A stretch of DNA of 49,057 nucleotides from Azolla pinnata. Taxonomy: Eukaryota; Streptophyta; Polypodiopsida; Salviniales; Salviniaceae. Position numbers and translations under genes: made by a program. Positions 35,931 to 47,921 of this stretch are shown here, in pieces (position 1 is the first letter of the stretch; the number at the start of each line of letters is the position of its first letter). Location: NCBI GenBank assembly GCA_037176905.1, contig JBBBWG010030399.1, forward strand, positions 1-49,057, written 5' to 3'. A model generated the notes under the pieces. That model saw nothing but the letters and a program-made list of their open reading frames with translations, ran no database searches and was not told the DNA's origin.

Positions 35931-36112
35931 GGAAGCTCGATCTTCCTTCCTTTGCTCTCCTCTTCTGCTTCTCCGCTCCTTCTTCTTCCTCGCGGATCGA
36001 TCGATGGGATCCCAGAATTTCACGGGGCACTTCCTTCGGACTGTCTTGTCTTTCTCTGTGTTTTCTTCTTCTGTTTTTTCTTCTGCATTTTGTTGTCTTG
36101 CATTTTGTTGTC

Positions 36113-36190
36113 ATGCGCTTAATTAATCACGCCTTGCTCTTAATCACATGCGCTTAATTAATCACGCCTTGCTCTTAATCACATGCGCTT
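36113..36190. repeat. 35-bp tandem repeat, just over two copies
   Basis: Units start ATGCGCTTAA at 36113, 36148 and 36183; the first two are identical and the third is partial. They lie about 180-260 bp upstream of the EMC1 start. Confidence 0.85.
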
Positions 36191-36279
36191 AATCCACCTA
36201 ATCCTCTTGATTAAATTAATCTCCTTTGTTACGGTAAGAACATATTTTCTTGATTAGCACGCACTCTCGTATCTAAACC

Positions 36280-36660
36280 CGAACCTCTATTGTCTAAACC
36301 CTAATCTCAGACAATTTGAAACCTTAATCTCATATGTTCGAAAATCCTAATCTCATCAATCCGAAACCCTAATCTGTCATATCCAAACCTTAATGCCTCA
36401 TGTCCAAACCCTAATCCCTCTTATCCAAAATCCTAGCTTGCAAATTCTGAAACCCTAGTTTGTCGCAAATCCAAAACCCTAGTTTGTCGCAAATCCAAAA
36501 ACCTAATCAATCGTATCCGAAACCCGAATCTCTCATCTCCAAAACCATGAACCCTAATCGGTCTTATCCAAAGCCCTGATCTGTCTTATCCGAAACCCTA
36601 ATCCCTCAGATCCCAAAAAAACCCTAATCGTTCAGATTGAAAAACCCGAAGTCTCTTATA
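36280..36660. repeat. degenerate telo-box cluster (AAACCCTAATC units)
   Basis: Around 15 imperfect units of the form (TC)(T/A)TATCC(A/G)AAACCCTAATC recur every 20-26 bp, including two exact GTTTGTCGCAAATCCAAAA stretches. The core AAACCCTAA is the plant telo-box. Confidence 0.75.
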
Positions 36661-37239
36661 CTCAAACCTTGTATTTCTTATCCTCTTCTCAGCTCATGAT
36701 GTTTTCCGGTTCGAGACCGCGGCGGTCCTTCCTCGACTTTCGCATATCCTCATTGATTTTCGCGACAACAGTTGTGGTGATTACAAATAGTAATGAAACA
36801 GGAATGCAAGGGCCAACACATTAGCGCAAATTATTGCTTTCAATTAGTGACTAAAATCATACCCAATCGAGGAGGTTGTAGTGGACTCACATGGCGTGCT
36901 CGTGGGACAGTGTCTATACAGTCGAACCTCACAATTCGGCTACTCTGAATCTTCCACTTACTTGAACGACTCAACATCTTCAGAGATATGTGATGCCTAC
37001 GATTTGACCCACAACACGAGGAATTGTTGTGTTGTCCCAGACATTATCAAACTTCGTCGTATACGCATCATCGTCGAAGGCATGAGAAAACTTCGATACG
37101 GGCTTGTCGAGGTTGAAGGCATCAATAATCCAAGTCCTTAATTGTATTATGCGCCAAACTGGGATTATGGCAGCAAATTTGGAACTGGAGTCAGATTCTA
37201 AATTGTTTGTAAAAGCTATTTGGAGTGGATTAACGGGGC

Positions 37240-37985
37240 TTTAAAACCCTAGACCTCGATGAAGTTATATGCCCATGGCAACAACTTGGTAGCCCTAAAC
37301 CCTAAACCCTAGACCCCAATCAAGTTATGCTCGTGATAACTTAGAAACCCTAAACCTCAAACAACGTTATGCCCATGACAACAACCTGGAAACCCTAAAC
37401 CTTAAACCATGTTATGCCCATGACAACAACCTGGAAACCCTAAAACTTGGAAACCCTAAACCGTAAACCATGTTATGCCCATGACAACATCCCGGAAACC
37501 CTAAACCTTGAACCATGTTATGCACATGACAACAGCCTGGAAACCCTAAACCTTGACCCATGTTATGCCCATGACAACAGCCTAGAAACCCTAAACCTTC
37601 AACCATGTTATGCCCATGACAACATCCCGAAAACCCTAAACCTTGAACCATGTTATGCCAATGAAACAGCCTGGAAACCCTAAACCTTAAACCATGTTAT
37701 GCCCATGACAACAGCCTGGAAACCCAAAACCTTAAACCATGTTATGCCCATGACAACAGCCTGGAAACCCTAAACTTGGAAACCCTAAACCTTAAACCAT
37801 GTTATGCCCATGACAACAGCTTGCAAACCCTAAACCTTAAACCATGTTATGCCCATGACAACAGCCTGGAAACCCTAAACCTTGAAACATGTTATGCCCA
37901 TGGCAGGAACCCGGAAACCCTAAACCTTGAACCATGTTATGCCCATGACAACAACCCGGAAACCCTAAACCTTAAACCCTAATCT
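37240..37985. repeat. 45-bp minisatellite with embedded telo-boxes upstream of the carboxypeptidase
   Basis: Units contain GGAAACCCTAAACCTT followed by (A/G)AACCATGTTATGCCCATGAC. The CCATGTTATG marker recurs at 37408, 37468, 37513, 37558, 37603, 37648, 37692, 37737, 37797, 37842, 37887 and 37932. Spacing is 45 bp, with two 60-bp variants carrying an extra AACTTGGAAACCCTA block and one 44-bp step. Diverged units precede it from about 37240. The 45-bp period is 15 codons, so several frames stay open on both strands; none is a credible gene. Confidence 0.93.
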
Positions 37986-38161
37986 CTTTCAGAGGCTTTC
38001 TTGTTCAGAACCAACTGAATTCCGAAGTGCAGTGAAAGCAAAGCCATTGCAGCTGCATTCGCGTGCACTCCTGGCCGACACCATCGCCCATAAAGAAACG
38101 CAACCGCAATCAGAGAATCCGCAATGCAGAGAGTCCCGGTAGAGGCCCCTCCCGAGGATCC

Positions 38162-41100
38162 ATGGCGAACTCTCGCTGCAGCTACAAGCGCATCCCTCTT
38201 GCTCTCAGCATTTTCAAGGACTTCTGTTCCCTTCTCCTCCTCCAGGGCATCGGATTACCCCCCATTTCAGCGGAAAACGGTGGAGGAGCGATGCTGATGA
38301 TGGGTCAAGCTGAGAGATTAATCCAATCCCTTCAGCTTGTTCCTTCGCTGCCATCTCCCCATGGGGCCTCTCCTGGTGGGTTCGATGGATACGCGAATGT
38401 TGGCCCGTCGTTGTTTGAGAGAAAGCTCGATCTTTCCGTCCTTGGGGGTTCTGGTTCTTTTGTTTCCAATGAGGAATTGGGTCACCATGCTGGCTATTTC
38501 CAGCTGAAGGACACTTATGCATCCAGGTATGATGTTCACTCTACGGGTCCCTGTTATCATGCATGATCTCTACTTCTGGTCACATGTTCTCCAATGGCTC
38601 CCATGCCATAGTATAATTTTTTGTGTTTTGGTTATATGTTCCCTAATGTCTTTCATCATCACCGGGTTGTACTTTGTTGGTATGATATGCCCATGGAAGC
38701 AATTGGGCTAAATTTTAGTTTCGCTGTTACGGTGAATCCATGTGGCCCCATGTTATCATATATGATCTGTAATTGCTATCGTGCCATAACATAACTGGTC
38801 ATATGTTCTCTGATGCCTTCCATGACATAATGCTGGTTATATGTTTTCTTTGTCCTCTTCACCCATTGTATGACTTCGCTATGCTCTACCCTGGCATTAA
38901 CATTATATCGGAGAGAATTGATGGGTCTAAATCTTAGCTTTTATAACACATTTCAGGATGTTCTACATGTTTTTTGAGTCACGCGGAAACAAGGCTGATG
39001 ATCCAGTTATTCTATGGATGTCTGGAGGACCTGGATGTAGCAGTGAATTGGCATTGTTTTACGAGAATGGGCCATTTCACATCACTGAAAACCTTACATT
39101 GGAATGGAACGAGCATGGGTGGGACAGTGTAAGATCGGAAAAAAGAGAAAAACATAGAAAGGACTGCATATGCCAAATCATTTCTTTGTTCTAACTGAAC
39201 CCCAAAGACCAATCACGTTTCTAAACTCATCTTTCACGCAGTCATCAAGCATCATCTTCGTAGACCAACCCATTGGGACTGGGTTTAGCTACAGCTCAGA
39301 TGATCGGGATTTTCGCCACGATGAAGCAGGTGTCAGTGACGACATGTACCACTTCTTACAGGTTTTTAGATTCTCTTCAATTTCTAATTGCATAAGGTGT
39401 GAAACAAAAAATGCATCTCTGTTTGTAGTTCTAACATTCTTATCACACGATATGCATAGAATACATATGCTAAGTATTTTGAACGTATTCTACCAGTTTT
39501 TAAAATACTTAAGAGTACATATTATGATACGTCTTATATTTGTTTGCATTTAATAGTTAATCTTCTGATTTTGCTGCTTCAGTCTCTCTATTTATACTGA
39601 TGTGACACAACAGATTCATATAATGAAGGAACATGCCAAAACTTGGCTCATCTAAAAAATTATGTCATCTCAGAAGAATTACATTTCTTTTATAGCTTTT
39701 GGAAACGTCTAATGCTTGTCAAATACAGAACAGGCTTGTCAAATACTTAAAATACCTTAATAAGTAGAATATTTAGAACATGTTGAAAGTGAAGTACTAA
39801 ACTGTAGAAGAGGTGCTAAATATATCCAAGTATTGTAGAAAGTATTTCAGACATAAAATATTTTAGCAACTATGACCATTTTCATGTTTTATTTTCTTTA
39901 TTGTTAAACAATAGCATGTAAGAGACGTAGTGTTTTATCATTGAAGCGTGACATACATAATGTCCTGGTTGTAATGTGACTGTGCAGGCCTTTTTTCAAG
40001 CCCATCCAGAGTTCTCCAATAACAGTTTCTTTGTCACTGGAGAGTCCTATGCGGGGCATTATGTTCCTGCTGTCACAAGCAGGGTTCACAAAGGAAACAA
40101 AGCTAGGGAAGGGTTATTTCCAATAAACTTGAAGGTGAATATAGCATGAAACCCACATAACAGAAAAAACTGCTTAGATGCTAATCCAGATAGGATCGTT
40201 GTGGCAGGGTTTTGCAATAGGCAATGGCCTAACCGATCCTGAGATTCAATATCAAGCCTATGCTGATTATGCATTGGAAATGGGTCTCATTGAAGAAAAT
40301 GAGCATGAAAGACTTTCACAGATGTTTCCTGCATGCCATCAGGCTATTCAACAATGTGGTAATAATTTACTTTTATTACTGAACATATGCATTCTGTATC
40401 ATGTTCCATGGGCTCAAATGACATTCCTTTTTTTCTTTTGTTAAGGTGATAATGGGACTACAACATGTGATAATGCATATGTTGTTTGCAATGCGATCTT
40501 CAACCGCATCCTGTCCGTGATTAAAGAAGGTATTAATGTAAGTACTGAATGACCACCCTGTAAAAGGTAGTTTCTTGCTTGAGAAGTCTAGTCTGAAAGC
40601 TTATATCTTTTACAACTGAAGTGTCAGGGAAGATAGAAGTACTGATGTATTTGCTATGTTAAATATATTTGTGGGATCTTAAAATTGGAAATCCATTGGA
40701 AAAGCACACATGCTTGGTTCTTTCATATTAGGTGGCTGTTTTTTGTTACATTTTGGTAGCTGCATCACAATTTGCATGTCACATTGTATTCTTTCACTTA
40801 CTTGGAAAGAAGGGGGAGTGCAAGGGATGGGCATGAGACTTGACCCATGGCCTCCAGGCTGGCATGGGCTCCAAGCACTAGAGTCCCTTGTTTTTTTTTA
40901 TCAGCTGACATTGTTCCATGCCTAACCAGACAGAATTTTTGTATGACTATGCAGTATTATGACATTCGCACACAGTGCAATGGAAGCTTGTGCTACAACT
41001 TCTCATCCATGGAGAGTTACCTAAATCAGGAGGTTGTTAAAGAAGCATTGGGTGTGGGCAATATCAAGTTTGTGTCATGCAGCCCAACTGTGTATAAGAA

Positions 41101-41829
41101 CATGATAATGGATTGGATGCGGAATCTTGAAGTGGGTATTCCAGCTTTGCTAGAAGATGGCATTCGGCTTCTTGTTTATGCGGGTGAATATGATCTCATC
41201 TGCAATTGGCTGGGTAAGGGTTGATCTCGGTATATAGCTAGGCTTATATACTTAGAGGGGCTCTCTAACTAATCCATAACTTGTCCACTGTCATGATCCT
41301 CATGTTTTATCGCAGGAAATTCAAGGTGGGTTTCAGCAATCGACTGGTCTGGTAAAGAAATGTACAACGATGCACACCCCAAGAAGTTTGTCGTGGGTGA
41401 TGACGAGGCTGGGATATTCTCAAGCTATGGTCCATTGACCTTTTTGAAGGTAAAATCTTTTTAATTTTAGTAAATGAGCGGTCTCTGGTTAGGTGGGGCA
41501 TAGGTTTGAGCTTCATAATCATGTGTTTGGTCATCATCCCACGGTGAATGCATTTTTGAGAAATGCATGTTGTCCCACCACTCATCATTCCCATCCTGTA
41601 ATGACACAATAAAGTACAATGCTACGTTGTCAATGTTTTTGAAATGCACTTGACTGAGGTTTAGGTGCACGATGCGGGTCACATGGTGCCAATGGATCAA
41701 CCCAGAGCATCTTTGGAGATGATTACCAGGTTCACTAGGGGAATCCCGTTGGACTTCGATCTTCCAGTCATGCAGGCTGTTACAGACAGCTCGGAGCTCG
41801 TGATGCCTGCTTATACTTGGAATCAGTGA
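38162..41829 (+). CDS. serine carboxypeptidase, SCPL48/49 (type III)-like
   Basis: A secreted or vacuolar alpha/beta-hydrolase of peptidase family S10 that removes C-terminal residues from peptides. Nine exons: 38162-38526, 38957-39128, 39242-39361, 39988-40134, 40208-40358, 40446-40537, 40955-41213, 41316-41449 and 41665-41829 (1605 nt, 534 aa). ATG 38162 is the only in-frame ATG and starts MANSRCSYKR with a hydrophobic signal segment. A propeptide-like region precedes AGYFQLKDTYASR. The substrate/oxyanion motif WMSGGPGCSS is at 142-151. The catalytic triad is intact: Ser239 in GESYAGH, Asp429 in AGEYDLICNW and His486 in DAGHMVPMDQP. Possible N-glycosylation sites (Asn-X-Ser/Thr) occur. The WMSGGPGCSS, VDQPIGTGFSY and GEYDLICNW motifs favour the carboxypeptidase-III/Y type over SCPL acyltransferases. 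All junctions are GT-AG and phase-consistent. Confidence 0.95.
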
Positions 41830-42626
41830 TTTCTTTTTCGACAATCTATATTACGATTCCTTAACACGCTCTGAAATATCTAGCAATTGCACTGTAAAAT
41901 AGTTATTGATGTTTAAGAATATTCTTACACATCTCTTGTAACCATTTACACGTTAATGGCATTATAAAATAAGCCTGTTTTTCAAATGACATTGTAAATG
42001 TGTATTAACATCTCTTGGGAGACAAATGATGTCCGTTTTTGTATACATAAATCTTTGGCACTTTCTGGTGAATTTTTCTTGATAAAGCTTTGGATTTCAA
42101 GCTTTTATGGTTGACTTCTATCAATTTTCCAAGCGTATATCATGATTATTCCCTTCATTCTCTAAAATTATCGTTAGATTTTTCATTATTTCCCATTAGT
42201 TTTACATTATTGTATCATTTGTCTCATGGGCCTCTCTCAAAAGATGCTAATATATCGCATTTTACCACAAAAGAATCACATTTTGCACCAGAGACAAATC
42301 ATTCAGATAGTACCTGCCTTTGAATGTAAGAGGATAAGTAATGCCATATTTGATACAGGTTTTCAGAACAGCCCATTTGATCATTCAGAAGAATAACATG
42401 ACATGTTGCATACGAGAATCTATTATAGGCACCAGCTGAATACATACATAGATAAAAGCACCAAAATGCGAATGGATGGAATTCTTCAAATTCGTCTCTT
42501 CTCATCAGTGAGCGAAATCTAATCAATAACAAGCACTGTTTATTGTTCAATGGAGATTTACTCCGCAGATTTATATGTACATACAAGCGCTGAATGTCCA
42601 GGGCAGTCAACCAACTAATGAAAGAG
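41830..42626. other. convergent 3' spacer between the carboxypeptidase and serine acetyltransferase genes
   Basis: About 800 bp of AT-rich sequence carries both 3' UTRs. I see no gene, RNA or ordered repeat. Confidence 0.55.
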
Positions 42627-45600
42627 TCAAATGCCGGCTCCTCCAAATACAGTATCGTCTTCAAACGACTTCCAGAGGTCCTTTGTAACATCTATTAATT
42701 CAAACAAACAGTAATTAGCAATTTTCAGATTCGCTTGCCTTTTTCTACAATATGTTTACATCTTTTACGGATGACTATCCGACCCTTCATCCAATCATGT
42801 TAAGCCCTTTGCAACTATTTAACCTTCACCATAGATTTAAGTAATGTTTACATATCATAAATGTCCCAACTAGGAGATGACCATCAGAGCAAGGGTAAGT
42901 TCATATGTCAAAATGACAAAATCCCCCATGATCTATTACTGCCAAAACATGTCCAAACCTTTACACTAAGCCCTAAACCTTGGAAAACATTGATTAATTA
43001 ATCAAGGATGTCTGCAAGAGATTTCTTACCATGCTTCATTGTAAGTGAGGGAGTCGGTTCATCCAAGACACCCACAACTCTAGCTGGAGTACCTGCAACC
43101 ATACTGAAAAAAAACAGAAGCTGCATCTCAATAGAAATAAGAGGTCTCTATAAAATATCAGGTAGATGTCATGCTCATAATAAAAGTTTCTTTATTTCTT
43201 TTCACAAATTGTGATTATTGTATTCATTCTGATACAGAATTGAAAAGGTTCAAAAAACTTGATAGTTATATTAAATTCAAGCCAATGAAAACAGGAAGGT
43301 TCACCTATGAGGTGGGACATCTTTTAGGACCAATGAACCTGCCGCAACCATGGCACCATCACCCACTTTTATGTTTCCCAGGATAGTTGCACCAGCCCCA
43401 ATTAGGACACCTTCACCAATTTTTGGATGTCTATCACCAGCTACTTTTCCTGTACCTCCAAGGGTTACACCCTAAGTGGCAAAAGAGAAAAGCAAAAAAC
43501 AAAATAGACAAGCTTCAGTGCAAGAACTGAGATTCTGGAAGCATTAGCAAATGAAAAGGAGAGTTTCTATCATTTTGGGGATTTCTTGTGTTATGTACAC
43601 AATTTAAGCATTAACTGAATTGATTAATTCTCTATGTACTTTTTGTGTCTATGTAAACTGAAACATAGAAAGAATTATATATTTTCCTTTTTCTTTTTTC
43701 CAAAAATAAAAGACTAACCCAGTCCTTGGGATAAGTTGGCTACTGACACAAGACTTTAGTTAATAAAACATAGTTCCCAAAAAAATACCCTCAAATTAGA
43801 GTAAAACTTGTCCTAGCTGTTCATGAATCCTAGTGCCAAACGCACAGTTCCCAGAAATGGCAATTGTAACTTCCCTTAAGATAAAAGAAACACAAATAAA
43901 CGAAGTAAATCTCTTCATTGTAGACGAGGGTGTTTTTTCAAACCTGCAGCATGGACACTCGATCACCAACAACAGCCGTTTCTCCAATAACAACTCCTGT
44001 GCCATGGTCCAGTAAAATTGCCTTCCCGATTTTGGCAGCTGAATTGACAAGATGCAAACCAAGTAATGAAACATCAAGCAATCAATGATGTGAAAAAAGC
44101 ATAGCTAGGTATTTAGAGATCTTCTGAATTTTTTTGCGCTTCAAAGTTGTCTTTTATTTTTTTTACACTTTCCAATCTTTTCCAAATACAGTGACATGAC
44201 AATTTCAAGCTTCTTTCGTCTTTCAGGATGTGTAAACATCCAAAATACAGTAGTACCACTGCATATACAAATGTATAGACTCTCGAGTTCATTTGATCAT
44301 ATGATCTTCCTGGCTTACCAGGATGGATGTCCACAGCAAACACCTGCACTAAACAGTTCAAAAACCATCTGGAATCAGCTAGTGTCTTTTCGTTTTGTAA
44401 TATATTGAATGTAAATGTTAAGCAATGACATTAACCTGCATACATCTCCAGAAAACCCCATATCAATGAAAGAAAAGATGGGCACTTTCTGTACGTGCAC
44501 ATCCAAACAACCAAATGAAAAGTAGGACACATTGACTTCTCGCATGACATTTTACAGAATGAATTTTCATGAGATTTTGATGATTGCCAGCAGTTGTGCC
44601 AAGGTTGAAAACAGACAAAACAAATTTATAGAGTTTCTACAGACATTGATAGTTCTCTTAAAAGCGGGGTTTAGCAATTAGTCGTTTTCATTGTAAAAAG
44701 AAGACTATCCTTAAATAGGGAAGTTTGAAAATAATATAACCTATACACAAAAAAATTTGAAAAGAAAGTGAACAACGCTCTGGAAATATGAAATATTATT
44801 CCTTACATGTTCAAAAAGTCATAGATAGCATATTAAAACACAGTTCCAAAGAAAAATGGTATGCTTTTTGACAGTGCATCTATGCATTAAACCAGAACCC
44901 AATCACAGATAATGAACGGTAATATATTTTAACAATTTTTTTTTTCATAAATGTTCCTTCATGCATTTAATACACATACCTCACTGATACGACTTTGTAA
45001 GGCCAATGCCAGGATTTTTTGCCCACGATTCCATAGGGCATGTGCAACACGATATGATTGCACGGCATGATAACCCTGATAAAACAAATCAAGTCAAATA
45101 AAGTAGGTTAACATATAGAGATATTCTTATTTCACCCGTGCTTAACATTAGTATTACACAGAGTAATAGCATTGTATAAACACTGAAAATATGGTGTTAT
45201 ATGGTTAACACGAGACATTTTTTGCGCAAAGAGCTTAATCAAGATCAGAAGTCAGCAACTTAACAGACTACTGCTGCTGGGCAGGATAGCTGATTGCCGT
45301 AAAAATATATCACATAAGATTCAGAAAAGTGACCCTATTGCTTATTGGAAAATAGCAGCGCATTGACCAAATCCTCACGCATTGGTAGGTACAGCTTTTC
45401 TATATCTTTAGTGTCCATAAGATAAATCCAGGAGTTTTTACATCATTTTATAAAGACGCGGTTCACTACTGACACGTGTATTTTGTTATATTTAGGTAGA
45501 TATAAGAAATTCTATCTTTGTAATGCAATTTGTTCGATGCAGTTATTAATGAAATAATTACATAGAAAGACATCTTAGAGCAGCTATAACTCGTACCTAC

Positions 45601-47851
45601 ACATTGCATTCTAATTCCATCTCCAGCAAAGGAAATTTCTCACCACAAAATCAAGGGGTTACAATTTGAATTAATAGTCGACCCATAATTTGAGTGAATA
45701 ATACATCATGAAGAAAGAACTTAAATTTGTTATGTATTGGCAAAATAGAACTACAATTTGTTATGTATTGGCAAAATCGAACTTAAATTTGTTGAATTCA
45801 TAAAATAAAGTACATTTTAAGAGCAATCACAGATGTTTTTTTTTTAAGGATGCACAAATTTGCAACAATAGGTCACGTAAAAGTCCAGCACAGATTCACT
45901 ATGATCTCTCATAAATGAAATAAAAAAATGCTATACAAGGGTGGCCAGAATATGGACCTTTAAATACAGAAGAGCGCTGCTGTAGGATCTGCACGAGGGA
46001 TCACGATCCTTCACAGCCTGTGATACGTTAACACCCCCAATACAGAAGTTGCTTTAAACAAGTAATTTCTGAAAGATAACACTCAAGTACAAAAACAAAT
46101 TACCTGGACATCCAAGCGTACTGCCTGTTGGACATTCGTATCAACCATAAAAACATCATCAAAAACATCCATCAGCTGTGTCGCTAATAAGGTAGCATTC
46201 TTCAGTCGATTTGCAAGTACAAACCCCAGAGAGCGTTCAAAGCAAGGGTGAGCCAATATGCTAGCATATAAAAAGCTACTCAGCAATGGCTCTCGCTCAG
46301 CCTTGAACCCGTAAAAAGAGATCAATCTTTCAGATATGAAATGAAGGTAAGCATATTTATGACATATAACTAAAACATAATATAAATAAATGAATACCTC
46401 TAAACGAGCTTCAGCCCGTATTGCAGCCCATATTGGATCATAAGTTATTAGATCTTTAAGCTGGTTTCCAATAACTGGGGTAGAACCTGAAGGTTTCATA
46501 CCAAATGAGACAAGGGCAGAAGGATTTGTGAAAGAATTCACATGTGACTCCATTGCTGAGGCGGCTGCAGCTGCGGCTGCCCTTGCTGCAGCTGCGCCAT
46601 GAGCTCCAAGTCCTTCAGCACTTTTATTTTGAAAACTTCCTTCTTCCCCATTTTGATGGAGTTCGTGTGCTTTGCTACGCATATATGATGGGAAAACAGT
46701 TCTCCACAGACTATCTGTATCTGATGGTGTTGATGGAGTTGCTTCAATCTTCTTCTCTCTTCTCATATCTACATCACCTCTTTGGTCAGCAGCTTCACCT
46801 TGATACTTTATCACATTTATTGTTTCCTCATTTGGCTGCAAATTCCGAAAACCCTCAAAACTTGTGTTGCTTTTTTCTGTAGATTCGTTTTTGTCTCTAC
46901 CTGATGAGAAAAACCCTTCTCAGAAGTTATGTTCAAAGTACATGCTGTGTGTATCTATGCATCACACATTGGTTTGATGTGCAGATAAAACGGAAAGAAA
47001 CAATCACAGATGAGCTATACATACATATATTGCCAAGATTTCCCTGCTTTACAGATTCTTTACATGTGTAAAGCTGTGAAAAACAGATTGTATGTGTGCA
47101 TATTTAATCATCTATAAGGTGCCAAGAAAAGATGCCTTTAAAGATACGAGTTTCATGTAGATATGAGAAATGTAATCTTGGGATTTTCCCCAGATAGATG
47201 ATATGACATACACGCTTTCAATAGCCAAGAGCTATGTGTGTCTGGAAATACTCAAAAGATCAACATTTTCGTTTTCAGCAATGTCATATATTTCATCTTT
47301 TAGCAAGTCTATCAACAGATGTTTTGCAAAGGGTTTTATCGAGAAAGAAAAGTGCAAAACTCTTTCCCTGGTCTGGCTCTCGTGGATTATATGTTTATAT
47401 GAAATTATTTGAGTTGTTTCACAAAAGGGGCTCTATGCATAAACATTTAAGAAGAAACAGGGTGATGCTCTATCGATGAGTTTCTATAAAAGAAAATACA
47501 TACTCAACGCGCAAAAAACAGTATTTGTCGAGTTCCGGACATGGCTTATAGCGCTGAAATTAGTGAGGAAACCAAACCCAATTCAACGTTGAGGTGCAAA
47601 GAGGAAAGGAATTTACTCGAGGGGTCGCTGTGGCCAGGATCTGGAGAGGTGGAGCCATTGATGTTTCCTCTGGGAGAGAAGATCAGACGGGTTGCTCCTT
47701 TCTTCCACGGACATTTATTCTTTGTTCTTACAGCAGGAAATCCTACATTCTGTTTAGAACCGATGTTGTGTTTAATCCCAGATGAGAAGAAACTCTGATA
47801 CTGACGATGGCTGTCTTGTGTAAGAGGCTGTGCCCAAGAAACCCGGGCCAT
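42627..47851 (-). CDS. serine O-acetyltransferase, SERAT3-like, with long N-terminal extension
   Basis: It transfers acetyl from acetyl-CoA to L-serine, giving O-acetylserine for cysteine synthesis. Nine exons: 47851-47617, 46900-46398, 46301-46104, 45075-44980, 44343-44319, 44038-43944, 43471-43305, 43103-43030 and 42691-42627 (1458 nt, 485 aa). The N-domain starts at [14 protein letters not shown] (233-246) and continues [15 protein letters not shown] and [15 protein letters not shown]. The left-handed beta-helix holds catalytic Asp349 (DIHPAAKIGK) and His364 (LLDHGTG), spaced 15 apart as in E. coli Cys[10 protein letters not shown] and hexapeptide repeats follow. [12 protein letters not shown] and TMKHD suggest the SERAT3 group. 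The protein ends FGGAGI; a C-terminal Ile is what docks SAT into O-acetylserine thiol-lyase. The first 230 residues are Ser/Lys-rich with an Ala run, and may include a transit peptide. Exon 5 has 25 nt. Exon 1 is the least certain, although it joins in phase. Confidence 0.9.
44319..44343 (-). other. 25-nt micro-exon of the serine acetyltransferase gene
   Basis: This exon encodes VFAVDIHP plus the first base of Ala353. It is flanked by TGCAG| upstream and |GTAAGCC downstream. It carries Asp349 of the catalytic Asp-His pair, so skipping it would remove an active-site residue and shift the frame. Confidence 0.85.
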
Positions 47852-47921
47852 GGCTGTCCTTTCCTGCGCCTCCAGGGGAACCGTGAGCTCAGCCGAGGGA
47901 AGCAGCGATGATGAAATCAAA

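Larger units (their letters stand above)
35931..38161. promoter_or_regulatory. shared divergent 5' region of EMC1 and the serine carboxypeptidase
   Basis: The start codons are 2.2 kb apart, facing away from each other. From left to right the spacer has a T-rich leader, a 35-bp triplication (36113-36190), a degenerate AAACCCTAATC-rich zone (about 36280-36660), about 550 bp of unremarkable sequence and a telo-box minisatellite (37240-37985) that ends about 175 bp before the carboxypeptidase ATG. No coding exon was recognised. Confidence 0.65.

Noticed and set aside
35728..36126. Arg/Glu- and Ser/Leu-rich frames of 75-130 codons
   Set aside because: They overlap EMC1 exon 1 and its GA-rich intron start in other frames; only the frame with MAFSSSS...FEDQVGIWDW continues into EMC1.
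37412..37982. 15-residue repeat proteins on both strands, and a possible CRISPR-like array
   Set aside because: The 45-bp minisatellite is a multiple of three and so keeps frames open. Units are contiguous, without unique spacers, and this is a eukaryotic nuclear locus.
46544..46882. 112-codon plus-strand frame
   Set aside because: Antisense shadow of serine acetyltransferase exon 2; its Leu runs mirror the Ala/Glu-rich coding strand.
47541..47798. 85-codon plus-strand frame
   Set aside because: Antisense of serine acetyltransferase exon 1, which has a start, an organelle-targeting-like composition and an in-phase donor.
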